A stretch of 64,000 nucleotides of DNA. It comes from Epithemia pelagica (Eukaryota; Bacillariophyta; Bacillariophyceae; Surirellales; Surirellaceae). The stretch covers positions 3,038,001 to 3,102,000 of the forward strand of contig OX337238.1 in NCBI GenBank assembly GCA_946965045.2, read 5' to 3'. How positions within the stretch are numbered: the stretch's first letter is position 1; each line of letters opens with the position of its first letter. Below are positions 11,411 through 23,965 of the stretch, piece by piece. A model generated the notes under the pieces. It worked only from the letters and a program-made list of their open reading frames with translations. It was not told the DNA's origin and ran no database searches. The position numbers and the translations under genes are program-made.

Positions 11411-12310
11411 TTATTTCTTTCCCTCGGAGCAATTCGGGATGGAAAGATTGGATTTGGCTTTTTTCGAAGGAGGAGGACCAGGAACAATTACATCCACATG
11501 GGTGAGTGTTCCGTATTTCTCTATTTCATCGTTTGCTCCCAGAACCTTGACAACCAAGCGTGACTCTCCCCATTCCGTGCCGAGTCCCTGCCCTTGAAAC
11601 ACTTGATCAACCTCGTTCCGAAAATCCTGGTCATTGGCATACGAAAAGGCACCATCGTCTCGAAATAGGAGCAGCATTTTGTCGAGGTTATGACGCACAA
11701 TTTCATCCTCACTATGCTCGTCATGTCCAAACACAAAACGGCTTCTCATCTGCGGAATTTCTTCAATGCTCGTCTCGTACCATGCCACCAATTCTTGGAC
11801 AACTTGGAGAATTCGCAAATACCGTTTGGCCCTTATTTTTGTTGGAATGTCTTGCACTTGCGATAGGTCCACGTTCACCGAGGAGATACAATCTTGATTT
11901 ATCAAGCCTAGATAATCAAGTACTGGCAAGAGGCCTCGCAATTCTACTCCTCGCTCCGGAAGTGTGATCATGTTGCCGTTGGTAGTCTTGTTGCCGACCT
12001 TGTGCTTTTTAGCAGCATCGTCATTATCGTTGTTCCGGGGATCTGTATACATGAGTTCAATCGCTGGTATCATAGCAAAGCACCATTCGTCTAACTCCGT
12101 CATGTTTACTGGAATGGGACTGTCTTCCGTGGACCCACGCTCTGGATCAGTCTTCCATAAGTCCGATGCCATGGTACTGAGTAACGATTCCCGTTTTTGC
12201 CGGAGAGCTGTTTCGTCTAGTACCAGTCTGTCATTGTGAGATGCAGAGATCGTGTAGTGATTGCCGTCACTATCATCGACAAACTGAAAGTGAACTTTTC
12301 CCGTCGTCAT
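11411..12310 (-). CDS. Unrecognised paired family, copy 2 (complete)
   Basis: 299 aa. The start is ATG 12310, not the longer frame back to 12463, because homology to copy 1 (1-778) begins exactly at this Met (MTTGKVHFQF). Conserved blocks are the N-terminal KVHFQFVDDSD, a middle ELMYTDPRNN, LPERGVELRGLLPVLDYLGL, a helical RYLRILQVVQELV, and SYANDQDFRNEVDQVFQGQG. The C-terminus is Pro/Lys-rich (GPPPSKKAK). The VLDYLG block could belong to a BTB-like fold, but this is a guess. No signal peptide, membrane segment or catalytic motif is visible. It lies in the same orientation as its paralogue, with the SecA-like and Kelch A genes between them. Confidence 0.75.
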   Translation of the reverse strand: MTTGKVHFQFVDDSDGNHYTISASHNDRLVLDETALRQKRESLLSTMASDLWKTDPERGSTEDSPIPVNMTELDEWCFAMIPAIELMYTDPRNNDNDDAAKKHKVGNKTTNGNMITLPERGVELRGLLPVLDYLGLINQDCISSVNVDLSQVQDIPTKIRAKRYLRILQVVQELVAWYETSIEEIPQMRSRFVFGHDEHSEDEIVRHNLDKMLLLFRDDGAFSYANDQDFRNEVDQVFQGQGLGTEWGESRLVVKVLGANDEIEKYGTLTHVDVIVPGPPPSKKAKSNLSIPNCSEGKK

Positions 12311-13144
12311 GGTGGTGGGCAACTCTAGCAAAGAATCGTGAAAAAAGTGTGCACTGATTGATGTGCGAAACAAATCATTTTTAACTCGATGCGTTGATTT
12401 ACTGATCGAGATCGACAGAGGGTACACCACGAAAGTAGATCTGGCGAGACAACTTTCACACATGTAAAATATGATGGGATTCGATACATGCGAAAAAGAA
12501 GATGGGTTTCGTGTGTGCGCTTTTGCTGTAAGGGTTCTTATTGTTTTGCTTTTTGCGCATCATGCCCCTGCGAGTGCGAAAGAACGCAAGCACAAGAGGA
12601 ATAAAAGATCGCCTTGCGCGACGAGAAGTCGTGGAAGGACTGAGATATATTAGGAAGCGCGCGTCGACAAACAACCCTCACATTTCAGTCGCGTTGTGCG
12701 ATTCATCATCCAGCCACAGAACAAAACTCATGTTGTGCAATCAAATCATAGTCGTCCCATTCTTTTTGTGAGACACAATCATTGATGGACAAGTCTACGA
12801 GATGTTCTCGTCGACTCTGCGAGCAGGTGCTGAATGGTTTGTATGGTGTCAAAAATAACCAAAGCTTTGCTAAAAGCGACCTCGAAATTGAGCCAGCGAT
12901 GGCACATTCACGCCACAATAAATGATAATTATCAACATATGCCACACTGTACCTAACCTTCATTACCTCGCTGTGTGAGATTCAGTCAAAGGATCCATGA
13001 AGAATGCGACTTGAATTAATAGAAACTATGGACTTAAGCCTTTTATGAGAATGTGACTTGGATCAAAGAACCGTGCCCTTTGGTATTTTGATGTGATGGG
13101 CTTCAAGAATGGAGAATGATTTCCGGTCCCTCTGATAGCAATGC
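12311..13144. other. Intergenic, about 0.8 kb
   Basis: This is the 5' flank of copy 2 and the 3' flank of the DUF2828 gene. I find no conserved frame or repeat here. Confidence 0.35.
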
Positions 13145-16140
13145 TTACCCTGTGGTAGTAGCGTCGGTTGTATCTATAAATGTTGTTGTTGGTTCCCCAG
13201 CCTCAGTGGAGGATTTTCCTACCGTGGGTGCCAATTTCAAGTGATCTCGATAGGGTCGCAGGGCTTCCAGCATTTGTTGATAAGGCGTAATATCTTCCCA
13301 TTGTCCGGCCAAGAAAGATTTGAGCATTCCAGCTCCAAAGCCACTCAAGAGAGTGACACCTAGTTGACTACAGGATGTAGGCTTTGATCGAGACGGTCGT
13401 AAATTCCAGAACACAATATGTGGAATGGCCTCTGGATCGTACCCAGCTTGTTGATATTTGGATTGAATTTGTTCATAATCCGTTTCCCACTGCAGGTTGC
13501 CTCCTCTACGACTGGCTTCATCAAATTCCATATCTGAAAAACAAAACAAGGTCGTAGGCATTTCCTCCTTGGGAACCTTCCAAAACTGCGCCGTTTCCAA
13601 AATAAGATTGAAGACCGACTGAAAATCAGTATTGAACCCCCAGTCCATATCTTGAATCTGCAAAGCGCGCGATGCCAAATTGTTCAAGGAAGGAGGATCG
13701 ACAGTATACAATTGTGGTCTCGCCGAGAAGGACACAATCTTGCCCCGCCAAGGTGACGACAAAGGTTCCAAATCGGACACCAGCAAGGACAAGGCAATGG
13801 CCACACTCATGGGTTCACCACACATGGATCCCGACACATCGCATATAGACATGGAGCGGGGAGGGAGTGCACCTGTATTGCGAATATCTTGAACCAATTG
13901 AAGCCATTGTAGATTTGACTCGTCCTCATCCAACGAACTCTGGCTGCTACTACTAGCATAGGCTTTGTCGTTGTAGAGATTGACATCCTGTTGGACATGA
14001 GCAGACAAGGCCTTTTCGACAATCTTGTGAGGCAACAAGGCACCTGCCTTGATCTTGTTGGACAAGGTGGTAGGAGCACTATCCTCCTCTTCCGACTGTG
14101 GTTCTTGCTGTGCCATCAAGACTGCCTGTGCTTCCGACTTGGCCTCTTGGAGGTATTCATGATATCGTTGGGTATCGTGTCGCTCGTAAATGTGTCCATG
14201 GATAAAGCGACAATTCGACGGCATGCGATGGTAACTGACCAAATGCCACGATCCGGAACCAATATAATGTTCGGGAATTTGCGCCGCACCGCGTTGGCGC
14301 GACACTTCCTTGCGATACCAATCACGAGCAAAACTCAAATAGTCGTCGTACGTACCATTCGGCCATTGATGAATTGCCGGGGGATACAAACGTTCGACAA
14401 TGCCATTCACAATTCCGGTACGGCGATCATGCGATTTTTTGATCGTGGGGGCCCATTTGGCGGGCAAGCCGGAAAACCACGGTACGGGCAAGGGTTCGGT
14501 GGACGAGTCAGTGGCATTGGGATTGTTGTTGTGCAGGTGTTGATAGTGTTCATCCAATCGTTCCTTGTCGTGTTCCAATTCCTGAGCAAACAAGTCTGCT
14601 ACGGCATTCCACAACCGTCGATAGTCTTGATCCGTGTCCAGCAAGCTCTGAGCATGCCGTTTCAGTTCGCTGTGCTTTTCCTGTCGTAACACCCGTGCAA
14701 CCTCTTGGCGCTCGCGGCTATACATGGTTTGGAAGGATTTATAGGCTGCACGAATGTCGTCGTCCACCCATTGGATGATTCGTTGTCCACCGGGTTTGTT
14801 GTGATTACCCTGTTGTCGTAGGGGTTCCAAGGTAAAGGCATTGTGAATGGTATATCCCCCTTGTCGGAAGAATGACACATAGTCTGGACAGGCAAAAAAA
14901 ATCCGTACCAAAAATGGTAGTGCACTACCTGTGTCAACATCTTGATAGCGTTGTTGAAACAGTCGTTGTTCTTGTGCTTCTTCGTGTTTGCGTCGTTGTT
15001 TTCGGGACCCATAGGTCCCTATAATATCGTCCAAGGCGGTTGGTCCGTACGCGACCAAGACGAGCAAATCCAAAATGGCTTTCCAGCACGTCAACTCGGC
15101 AATGGGCCGTAGATTTTGAATCACGGTATCGGGCGTTGTCTGGTACAACCAATAGAGGGCTTGATAAAAGTTGCGGCGATCCGACTTGCCCTGACGAGGA
15201 TCGCCCAATTGAACAATCAATTGCAACGTGACATGTGGATCTTCGGCCCACGCCTGACGAAGCAAGTGATGCAATCGTCGGACCCGAATGCCGGGAACGA
15301 CGTCAAAATACAAATCGACACAGGCACTGCCCGTGGCCCAATACGTGAGAGCGCCATTTTCGGTCCATCCCAATTGGGCTACTCCAGTAGTGGGCGTGGA
15401 GTTGGTTGTGGATGCCGTGCTGCTACATATGGTGGTTGGCCCATGGTCCGTGTCGCCATCAGTACCATCGTCGTCGTCGTCATCGTCGTCGTAGTAGTCG
15501 TCGTAGAAGTAGTAGTCGTCGTCGTCGTCGTCGTCGTCGTCGTGAATCTGGGTTTCGTCGTTGTCCTCGATACTGCTGAGGAGAGTCGTACTGGTGTACC
15601 ACCCACAACCAGTGCGTTCTTGTGGCATGCCAACAAACTGACTCACAGCAAGAACAGTAGCTGGTGAGGATCGTCGAACGGTGCCGTGTTGCGCCGTGTG
15701 TTTGTCATGCTGCACACGATAGGAGGGCCTCGTACCAAACGCTGCTGTCATACCTCCAGAGGATCGAGCCGCGAAATGGCACATCAAAGAGCTCGTACGA
15801 CTGCGACTACAATGGAATGTGGATCGAGCAAAGTATACACACCAGGATTGTCATTATGATAATAATATGGCACAAAAGAAACCGCAACCAAAGCACAACA
15901 GAAAAACAAAACAGTGAGCAACCAAAAGAAGAAAAAAAGAAGCGTCTCCATCCAAAAACTCTCGTTGCATGTGGCTTACCTCATGGTGAACCGTCCTGTC
16001 TTGGTGATGGTTGTAGTGGTCGGAAGGATCCAACTGGAAGCACCATATTGCATGCTGCTCCAACTCAAAAGCATCATGCCCAGGACTAATCGGGCGCAAC
16101 TGCGATTGTGCATTGGAACGAAACCCAACAATGAAATCAT
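13145..16140 (-). CDS. DUF2828 / vWA-like protein, copy a
   Basis: The main exon 15806-13145 encodes a DUF2828 protein. The N-terminal half has WTENGALTYWATGSACVDLYF and DPHVTLQLIVQLGDPR.GKSDR. The C-terminal half is a vWA-like fold with the MIDAS-type motif SICDVSGSMCGEPM and a late FCFSDMEFDEA. The family is widespread in plants, algae and large viruses; its molecular role is not established. The frame has no suitable ATG until 15784, and an upstream exon 16140-15980 can be spliced in phase through a 173-nt intron (donor GTAAGC, acceptor TTGTAG), giving 940 aa. The paralogue at 27395 has an exon of nearly equal length and the same phase (2) at this place. The first exon is rich in hydrophobic residues and could be a targeting peptide. 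An acidic Asp/Tyr-rich tract lies near residues 130-165. Confidence 0.85.
15465..15543. repeat. TCG/GTC trinucleotide repeat encoding poly-Asp
   Basis: An imperfect TCG-type microsatellite inside the DUF2828 gene, read on the minus strand as GAC/GAT codons (Asp) with a few Tyr codons. The paralogue at 27395 has its own acidic tract (about 27982-28050) with different repeat numbers. Length differences between the copies suggest replication slippage in a tolerant linker. Confidence 0.8.
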
Positions 16141-17223
16141 TTGATTGGTTTTGTTTCGATTCGAGTCGCAAATGAATACTGTGGTTCTATTGGGATTTGT
16201 TGCGAAACCGTATGGAGGATGCGATGGACAAGCCAAGCACACGTTTGAAACAACAGAATCCAATCCGCAACAGGGAAAAATGTCTTTGGGATGACACCCA
16301 GTCGTGGTGGAAAAAGATCGCAGTCTCTCTCTGTCTTGGGTGAGACTTAGTAATGGATGGTTGTTTCACCACAGTTCTCTCGCTCTCTCGCTCTCTCGCT
16401 CTCTCCGTTGTTTCGGGGTTTGGGTACACGACGACCTTCCCACAAGGGTCGCTTCAAAGTCTCAAGAGACGTCATGGTGATTGGATTTTTCGGTACTCTG
16501 CCGGGGAAACGTGCATGGTCGCGCATCGAAAAAAAAAAGATACCACATCCCTGCGCTCCATAACAGATCTGTTGGTATCAGAAATAAGACACTCAAATTC
16601 CAACGCGCTGGGGTGTATGTAATGATGCACGGCCATACCGACAGACTGCCGCGTGTTGATGTTGATGGGGAGTCGCGCGATCTGAATGTCAGTCGCGTCT
16701 ACAGGCGCGTGGGCGTGGTCGACTTCCAAATGCGACTGCTTCGCATCAGATGGGCCGACGTGCACGTCTCAATTTCATGGGGTGGAGCGCTCGCGAAAAA
16801 GAGGAGAGCGAACTATAACATGACACAGTTCGCGTTTGCTTCCGAACTTTGGCTTCGGGTTTTCACACGCAACCATCGGTCAGGTTCGCTTTTTCCTTTC
16901 TTCCTTACCGTACGACACAACAGAGAACCAAATCGTGTCGACAATCTCTATGGAATCATCACCGTCAATCCAAAACGACAAACGACCAATTCACTGCGAG
17001 GCGTAGGTTGATGCTGGATGCTTCGCGTTGTACCATTCTGTGGGGGAGAATTCATTCCTAATGTATGTGTAATGTCGGCCCTTGATTCTTAAATGATCCT
17101 TCTCAAAACTTGAACCACAGGCACGTCGAACGGCAACAGTCATTATGGAAGCAAGACTTGACAGTGGTTGCACGTTGCACCAAGCCATTAAAAACAAGCT
17201 AAAAAATTTAGAAAACCAGAACC
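16141..17223. promoter_or_regulatory. Divergent intergenic region with CT-rich microsatellite
   Basis: This 1.1-kb region separates the divergently transcribed DUF2828 gene (minus) and Cache-vWA gene (plus), so both promoters should lie here (inference). A CTCTCGCT-type microsatellite occupies about 16377-16406. No core promoter motif is convincing by eye. The long plus-strand ORF through it starts at TTG and shows no domain. Confidence 0.4.
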
Positions 17224-19766
17224 ATGTCTCCCTCCCATTTCCTTCGACGGCATGTCGTCGCTCTCCTGATCCTGGTCGACCTTGGATCCATACCAACGTT
17301 GCGTTCCGTCCATGGCTTTGATACAACCGCATTCGACGCCCTGGTGGCCAAGTTTGAAACCGATACCAAAGAATTGGCCCACGAAATTGAACGTGTCTAC
17401 GCCAACCGATGTGCCCAAGCAACCATTGACACCTGCATTCGTGCCAACTATGGCGAGTGTCAAACCACAGCCTATCCCAACGAACAATGCCTCGGTGGTC
17501 CCAGCTTTCAAATTGATCCGTGTGGAACCCAAAAATCGACCAGTTGCGCGGCCTTGTGGGACTCTACTGTCACGTGAGTTCTCATTTTAAATCCACAAAG
17601 ATGAATCCGAGTGGAGAGCCTTTGAGACTGATTGATTGTCGTATCATCTCTCATCTCATGTTTTCTCTTATCTCGTTATTGTTTCTTCGTTCGCTTGCGT
17701 TACTGTTGTGGTTCTTTTTGTATGGTGGGTTCTCTTTTTCAGAACCGTCCGTATTCCAGGCCAGGATGCGGTAGGAGTTGACGGAAACCCAACCAATCAT
17801 CAATTGATTGAATCCATTTGCTTTTCTCGATACCTCGATGAATGGTTTGTCAACAAACGTGCCGCCGACGCTGATTATTGGAAATCCTTGAATATTCAAC
17901 CGCGCGACATGTACTTTGGTAGCCATACCGGTGCCTTTCGTATCTTTCCGGCCCGACAGTCGCAAAGTTGCGGCGTGTACGATCCTCGGTTACGGCCATG
18001 GTACGTGGCGGGAAGCAGCGGATCGAAAAATGTCATTTTGATTTTGGATGTATCTGGATCCATGGGCGATAAGAACCGTCTGCCCATGCTCAAGTTAGCC
18101 GCCAAACGAGTGGTGTCGACCTTGACCATTTCCGACCGGGTCTTGATTGTTCCCTTTTCGACCAATGCGCAACCCATTACCACCCAGGATGGATACATGT
18201 TCCGCGCAACCACCGACAACAAGGCATACTTGTCGAATGCCATTGATCAATTCAGTGCCCAAGGCAATACCAACTTTTACGATGCCTTTGACAAAGCGTT
18301 TGGTGTATTTGAAAAGTCGGCGGCCCACGAAATCACAGCCAGTTGCAATTCGGCCATTTTATTCTTCACCGGTACGCGCCCATTACGCCATTGTCAAGTC
18401 GTTTCCTTTGTCGACGAAAAACATATAAAGTCTAACCATCGGCGCTTTCTTGTTGGGATGAATGTTCTCTCTATCATGAACAGACGGAGAAAATTCGGAC
18501 GATAAGAACAATCCGGCAATCACAGAAATGATACAGCAACGGATTTCTGCCATGTCCGACGAGACGAAAGGACATGCGACATTGTTATTCACATATAGTA
18601 TTGGACAGGACAACAAGGCGCACACCTATCCTCATGATCTGTCCTGTGCCGTGGACAATGGCTTGTGGTCCAAGATTGGCACATCCAGCGAAATTGTCGA
18701 TTCCTTGTCCAATTATTACCAGTTGTTTGCCTTGGGATTGGGTTCGGATTTGAATCAAGACTTTGCCGCATGGGTGGAACCGTACCAATTCAAGACGGGC
18801 AATACCTGGGGCACGGCCGTGTCGGTGCCAGTCTACGATCGAAGCCAAACTCCTCATTTCTTCTTGGGTGTCGCTGGGGTCGATGTGCCCCTCCAAGCCT
18901 TGGATGCCGCATTGGCGTCGTCGAGTGCTCCCGGCACGTCGTCGCAGCAAATTCGCGACGAAAGCATTCGACAAATAGTGCAATCGTCCGATGCCAGTTG
19001 TCCAGTGGAATTGCTTTTGGACGATTGTCAGCTCCAAGCCTTTCGCATGTTGAGTGCTCCCAATAACCAAGCTCTTTGCGAGTCGGCCAATTGTACCGAC
19101 GAACCAGCACAGCTGTCGTTGCTCCAAGTCCAAGAACAAGCCTGTCCGGGTGCCTCGGATTATCCTGCTCGTGTCTTTATCGACGGTGCCTACTTTACCG
19201 GTTTGGTAGGTGCAGACCCTCTTTTGGATTATCAAAATCGAGCCTGTTGTTTGGTCAATGAGGATACCAATCCCTTGTCCTATGAAGAAGTGTGTCAAGA
19301 CAATCCCGATGACGATGATGACAATAATACCGGTCTGATTGTCGGTGTGTCGGTTGGTGGAGTAGCCTTGATTTGCGTGTTGGTGGCTTGCATGACGTAT
19401 TGTTGTAACACGGCGCCCGATCCAGATAGTACCAGTGGCCCGAACAAGACAAACACTGCCACGGTTTCCCCCGAAACAACGACCACAACGGTCCTCAAGA
19501 CGACTACTACCAACAACAACGCCCCCGAATCCTATCCAGCCTCTCCGACATCCGCGACCAGCACCACGAACCAGTTTTCCAGCACCATTGGCATGGGACC
19601 TCCACTCACGCAACAACTCGAAGAGGAGGATATCTTTGTGGGATCGACACCATCAACCACCACCGCAACCACAACGGGCTATGCGCATCCATCGTCCAAT
19701 CCAAGTTGGATTCCGCCCTCCATGAACGACGCCACGGCACCCTCCTTGCGAGAAGCCAATGTCTAA
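17224..19766 (+). CDS. Secretory Cache-vWA membrane protein
   Basis: Three exons: 17224-17573, 17743-18371 and 18484-19766, with introns of 169 and 112 nt in phases 2 and 1. The frame closes exactly at 753 aa. An N-terminal signal peptide (ALLILVDLGSIPTL) is followed by a Cache-like region containing CGVYDPRLRPWYVAG, then a vWA domain with an intact MIDAS (ILDVSGSMGDK and, across intron 2, FFTDGENSDD). A second conserved block FLGVAGVDVPLQALDAAL resembles the distal Cache repeat. A membrane segment lies near the C-terminus (GVSVGGVALICVLVACMTY) with a Thr/Ser-rich cytoplasmic tail. The order resembles the alpha-2/delta subunits of voltage-gated calcium channels. I infer an extracellular, metal-dependent adhesion or sensing role. 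A shortened paralogue without vWA lies at 32527-33508. Confidence 0.87.
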
Positions 19767-20795
19767 TCAAAGGAACTGGATGCATACATACATGAACATA
19801 TATATTCATGCACAACTTGTCTTGAAACGGATTGAAACCCAAAACAGACGGTCCGTCCATCCGTATAGACACTCTGCCAAAAATCATCTTGTTGCACCAG
19901 TAGTGGTGGTTCTTGTGCTGCAGAATTGCATTGTAGCTTGATATTCATAACAACGTAATATACTCTTTTCCATTAGCGAATCGATCGACAGTCCTTCCAT
20001 TCCAAATCAAATCATAGAAAGCAATCCAGGATGGTCCGACCAAGACGACGACGACGACAACTGATTGGCACTTGGTTTTTTTTCACACGATACCACCCCG
20101 ACGAGATTGACGACAGCACTTGCTTCGTCTAGTAGTGAACCATGGTAGGGGTGGTAGCCGAACATTCATCATCTCTTGAAGTGTTCCGAGCTACTACTCC
20201 TCTTCACTTGACCATTCCTATTGTTGTATTGCCGACTCTCAAGCTTGTTTTATGATTCTCATGGTGTTTCCAATACGCCATTGCTCTTTCCGCATTCCAA
20301 ATGTGGATCCAAAGATTTTGATGGCTGTGCGCGATCTTGGAATAGAGTATTCACTCCCCAGCGAGATCTTTCGAGTGTCTGAGAAAGGGTACGGGATCGA
20401 AAAGGTTGAATCACGGTTCGGGAGTCAGGTCACGCGCGCCAGGAGTGTCAGACGGTCGCCCTCGCGTGACAGCCGCACGGCGAGTCACACGCGGGGAATG
20501 ACGCCCACAAAATAATAGAGAACAGAAGGCATCACAAGGTTCGTTAACGAATGGAAGACCATGAGCGAGGCCGTTGAACAGAGGAGACAAACACATGAGA
20601 CTCGGTATTACTATTATTTGAAGTTGGGAGTGGAGTCTCCCATTCATTCTTTGTGGTGCCACAAAGTTTTGGTAGACTCGTTGCATACGCAAAAAAGTCT
20701 CAAAGAGTCTGGCAATCTTTGGAAACTTGGGTTCCTTCTCTCTCTGATTCGTGCTGCTGCTGCTACGACCAAGACTTTTGCTGCTGCTGCAAACC
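19767..20795. other. Intergenic, about 1.0 kb
   Basis: This stretch lies between the Cache-vWA stop and the Kelch B start. A Leu-rich frame precedes the Kelch B ATG (from about 20751), opened by TGA at 20745. If Kelch B has a leader peptide like its relatives, its true start may come from an undetected exon here. Otherwise I see nothing. Confidence 0.35.
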
Positions 20796-23708
20796 ATGGT
20801 ACTACCCGCACTCCAAACCGAAGCTCTCTTGTCGGGACTGGCCTTTCGCAATTCCGACGACAAGGACCAAACACCCCAATGGATCCAAAGTCCATGGCCT
20901 CCCATGTTGGGAGGAGGACGATCGGGTCATGCATCCATTGTCGTGGAAGAGAAGAATGATTCTACCGAGACTGGCCAACAAACTGTCCTTGTCGTCCTGG
21001 GAGGATTGGAACTAGAAAAAGAAGAACGCGTCGATTGGGGCGGTGCGTATACCAATTGTACCAATTCGGTCCTTCTCTTGAACCTAGGAGGAGGTGGAGG
21101 AGTTCAGAACCAAAAGCGACTGAAATGGAGAGAGGGACCAAGACTTGGATGCCGGCGATATGGTCACGCGGTGGTTCTTTGTAACAAGCGCATTTACGTT
21201 GTGGGTGGAAATGTGGAGTGTATTGAAACGATTGACTTGACTACCTTACTACGACCATCTTGTTGTGCTCTCCAGCCGTACTGCCATCATGATCCAGCCG
21301 CCTGGAAAAGTGTAAGGGGCTGTGAGTTGAGCGAACGGAGAATTGGATGTGCCGCTGCCGTGGTGCACAACCGTTACATTGTTGTGGCGGGAGGACACAA
21401 CGGACATTATTTACTGGGTTACACGGAAATTATCGATACCGTCGCCAAGACTGTAGTAGCAGGACCGTGCACCGGTGGGAATCGACTCTCGTGTGGAATG
21501 ACAGTCCTGGGGAATCGAGTCTATGTTGTGGGTGGTTCGGATAAGCGTGGACATGCCACGGAATGTTCTGTAGAATATCTGGAATTCCAAATGGATATGG
21601 ATGATACTGCCGACGAAAAGACAAACAAAGATGCGGCTGCCGATGATGATGAAGGCAACAAGACAAACATGGATGATCCTAAAGCCGCCATGAAAAAAAT
21701 CTTCCCGGGGTGGTGTTGGGAAAAGCATGAGCATCTCGTTCTTTCGGCTCCCAGGACCTTTTGTGAGATTGCAAAAGTAGGATCCTGCTTTGTCATTGTT
21801 GGAAGGCTCAATGGCTCCAAGGGATTGATTTCGGTCGAGGTTTGGGATACCGAGCGCGATATCCAGTGGACGTTTCCACAACAGGCTGCTGTGCAGAATG
21901 ACTTTAGCGTGGTATCCCTTTCCAGTGGAATGGCATTGATTGGTGTAGACCAAAACGGCTCGAGCTATACATTAACGTTGATGGACGCAAAAGCATACCT
22001 ACAGGTACGCGCTTTTGTTGTTACTCACTGACTCTACTGGATCGGAACCAATCCCCATTCTCACCAGTTTTGCTTCTATGCGTAGGATATGTTCTCGTGT
22101 CGAGAGGAACTTGAAACAGCCATTAAGAATACCCAGAATACAATTCATGAAGCAAGCCTTGAGTGTGAGGATGTAACTGTGTTGCAACAGGCGGCCAAGG
22201 CCGAAATGATACTACCATTCATGAAGTCACTCCGCAATCATGGCAAGTTCCGTACCGTACAGGATTTGCAAGAGGAAATTTACGACCTCAAGGGCCAAGT
22301 TCTCGAACAGCCATCGTTCCGGGAACGAATTCCATTGGCCAAACGGATTGGAGTTCGGCAGGAACTGAAGGCCAAGAATTTTGCTCTACGGGAAACTGCT
22401 GACGAGACTGATCATGCGGCATCCTCCGACGCTTCCTTCTATCATCAACTCGTCAAAACAAGCGACGCAAACGTTGGTTTCAAGTTATTCCAACTGGCAA
22501 ATCTTGTTTCGAACCCCCATCAAATGAAAATATTCTACACTTTTGCAAAGCAACTGTATCGCGCGAAACAAATCTCACATGATGATTGGACACGCTACAC
22601 ATTGAATGCACTCCAACAAGTGTCGATGAAAATTGCCAGCAGGTCAAACGAGAAGGCCCAAAGTTTGATGAAAAAGATTGTTGAGAAATGCCAGGAAGAT
22701 GGAATTAACGTCAAGGAAAACATCATTTCTTGTCCCGCAGCTTCGAAGAATTCATTATCGTCCGAGGAGTGGTCTCGACCTGATTGCTTTCCAAACAAAC
22801 ATGAATTTCGAGTCGGAGAAGTCCTTCCACTCTCCGCTGGGAAAGCAAGCAAAACTCAAAGTAGCAGCAATCATGATCGTGTTTTGGCCCAAGTCCAAAC
22901 GCTGGGACGGGCTCTCAAAGAGTACCATTCGGCCGTCGAACGAAACGATCACGGTACCATTGCGGTGGCTATCATTTGTTCGCTTTTGAATGCTTTGGCT
23001 TTTGCTTCATTATCCACTCGTTCGGCACTACATGCTCATGAGTCTCTTCTATCCACGATTGTGGACTACGCGGACATTGCTCACATTTCCTCCATAGTCA
23101 ATGAAAGTGGGAATCATTTGTTGCACGACGCATACAAGGAGGGATGTGACATTGTGGAACAACAAGTCTCTCGTGTGCCGGAGGATACTTCTCAACGCCG
23201 TGTGACGAGAAGCACGAGCAAGAATAGAAAGAAAGACTTGTCCCAGGGCACTGTCAAGGCAAACGCGTCCATCATTTTGACATCTTCACTTGGCCAGTTG
23301 GTTCCGGCAGCCGAAAAATGGATGATACACATCACCGAGGTTACAGCAACAGACGACGAGACGCGTTCTTTCGATACGGGATTAGAGGCCGTGACCCTTT
23401 TGGCGTTGGGTTTTACGATCAAATTCATGTCTCTCTTTCCTTCGGTGAAATCAGATCATTCTGCCAGTACGGAGACCAGGACGACATGCGTCTCATCGAA
23501 AGCCACTTCGCGTCCGGCAGTCATTGATATTCCCAATTCTTCCTCCAGCACTTTGTCAATGTTGGAGGATGTCCGAGAATTATGCATGTCCATCGAGTCT
23601 CGAATGGATACACTGGAAGAAGAAGTGAAGAACAGGAACGGTTTTTCGGAATTACGTTGGAAGTCGGTGGTGGACCTGATGGACGAGCATTTGGCCGACT
23701 CTGCCTAG
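20796..23708 (+). CDS. Kelch-repeat protein B with long coiled-coil C-terminal region
   Basis: Two exons, 20796-22004 and 22086-23708, joined by an 81-nt phase-0 intron (CAG/GTACGC ... GTAG/GATATG); 943 aa. Exon 1 carries the family signature SGLAF...PQW...GGGRSGHASIVV and Kelch blades (RIYVVGG, NRYIVVAGGHNG, NRVYVVGGS). Exon 2 begins DMFSCREELETAI, homologous to the NMYSCRAELDEEM exon of other members, and includes a conserved KFRTVQDLQEEI block. It then extends about 400 residues further than any other copy, as mostly helical sequence ending in SMLEDVRELCMSIESRMDTLEEEV. An Asp-rich insert (about 21590-21670) interrupts the propeller. The start is uncertain: ATG 20796 is preceded in frame by a hydrophobic Leu run without an ATG. 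Confidence 0.82.
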
Positions 23709-23965
23709 TGGTACTAGAGGCCAATGCATATGTGTCAACGATTTGAAAATAATGATTACTAAGAACCATAAGATTCGATAACAATTTCGCCTATTCTCTC
23801 TCTGGATAAACTCGTAAGTGTACATGGGAGCTTCAAGTGGAGACGAAATGGCTGTAACTTTAATGTGGTGTATTGGTCACGCTACCGACGATCGACGCAG
23901 AAACTCATGCGAGCGAGTGCAATGCCGCGCATGCGACATGATAAGAGCTGGGTCGGTGCGCACTG

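Noticed and set aside
15465-15543. CRISPR-like or regulatory repeat
   Set aside because: It is a trinucleotide microsatellite read in frame as an acidic tract.
18585-19616. 343-codon minus-strand ORF opposite the Cache-vWA gene
   Set aside because: It is antisense to a well-supported exon with leader, conserved motifs and membrane segment, and shows low-complexity Arg/Gly/Ile content typical of a shadow frame.
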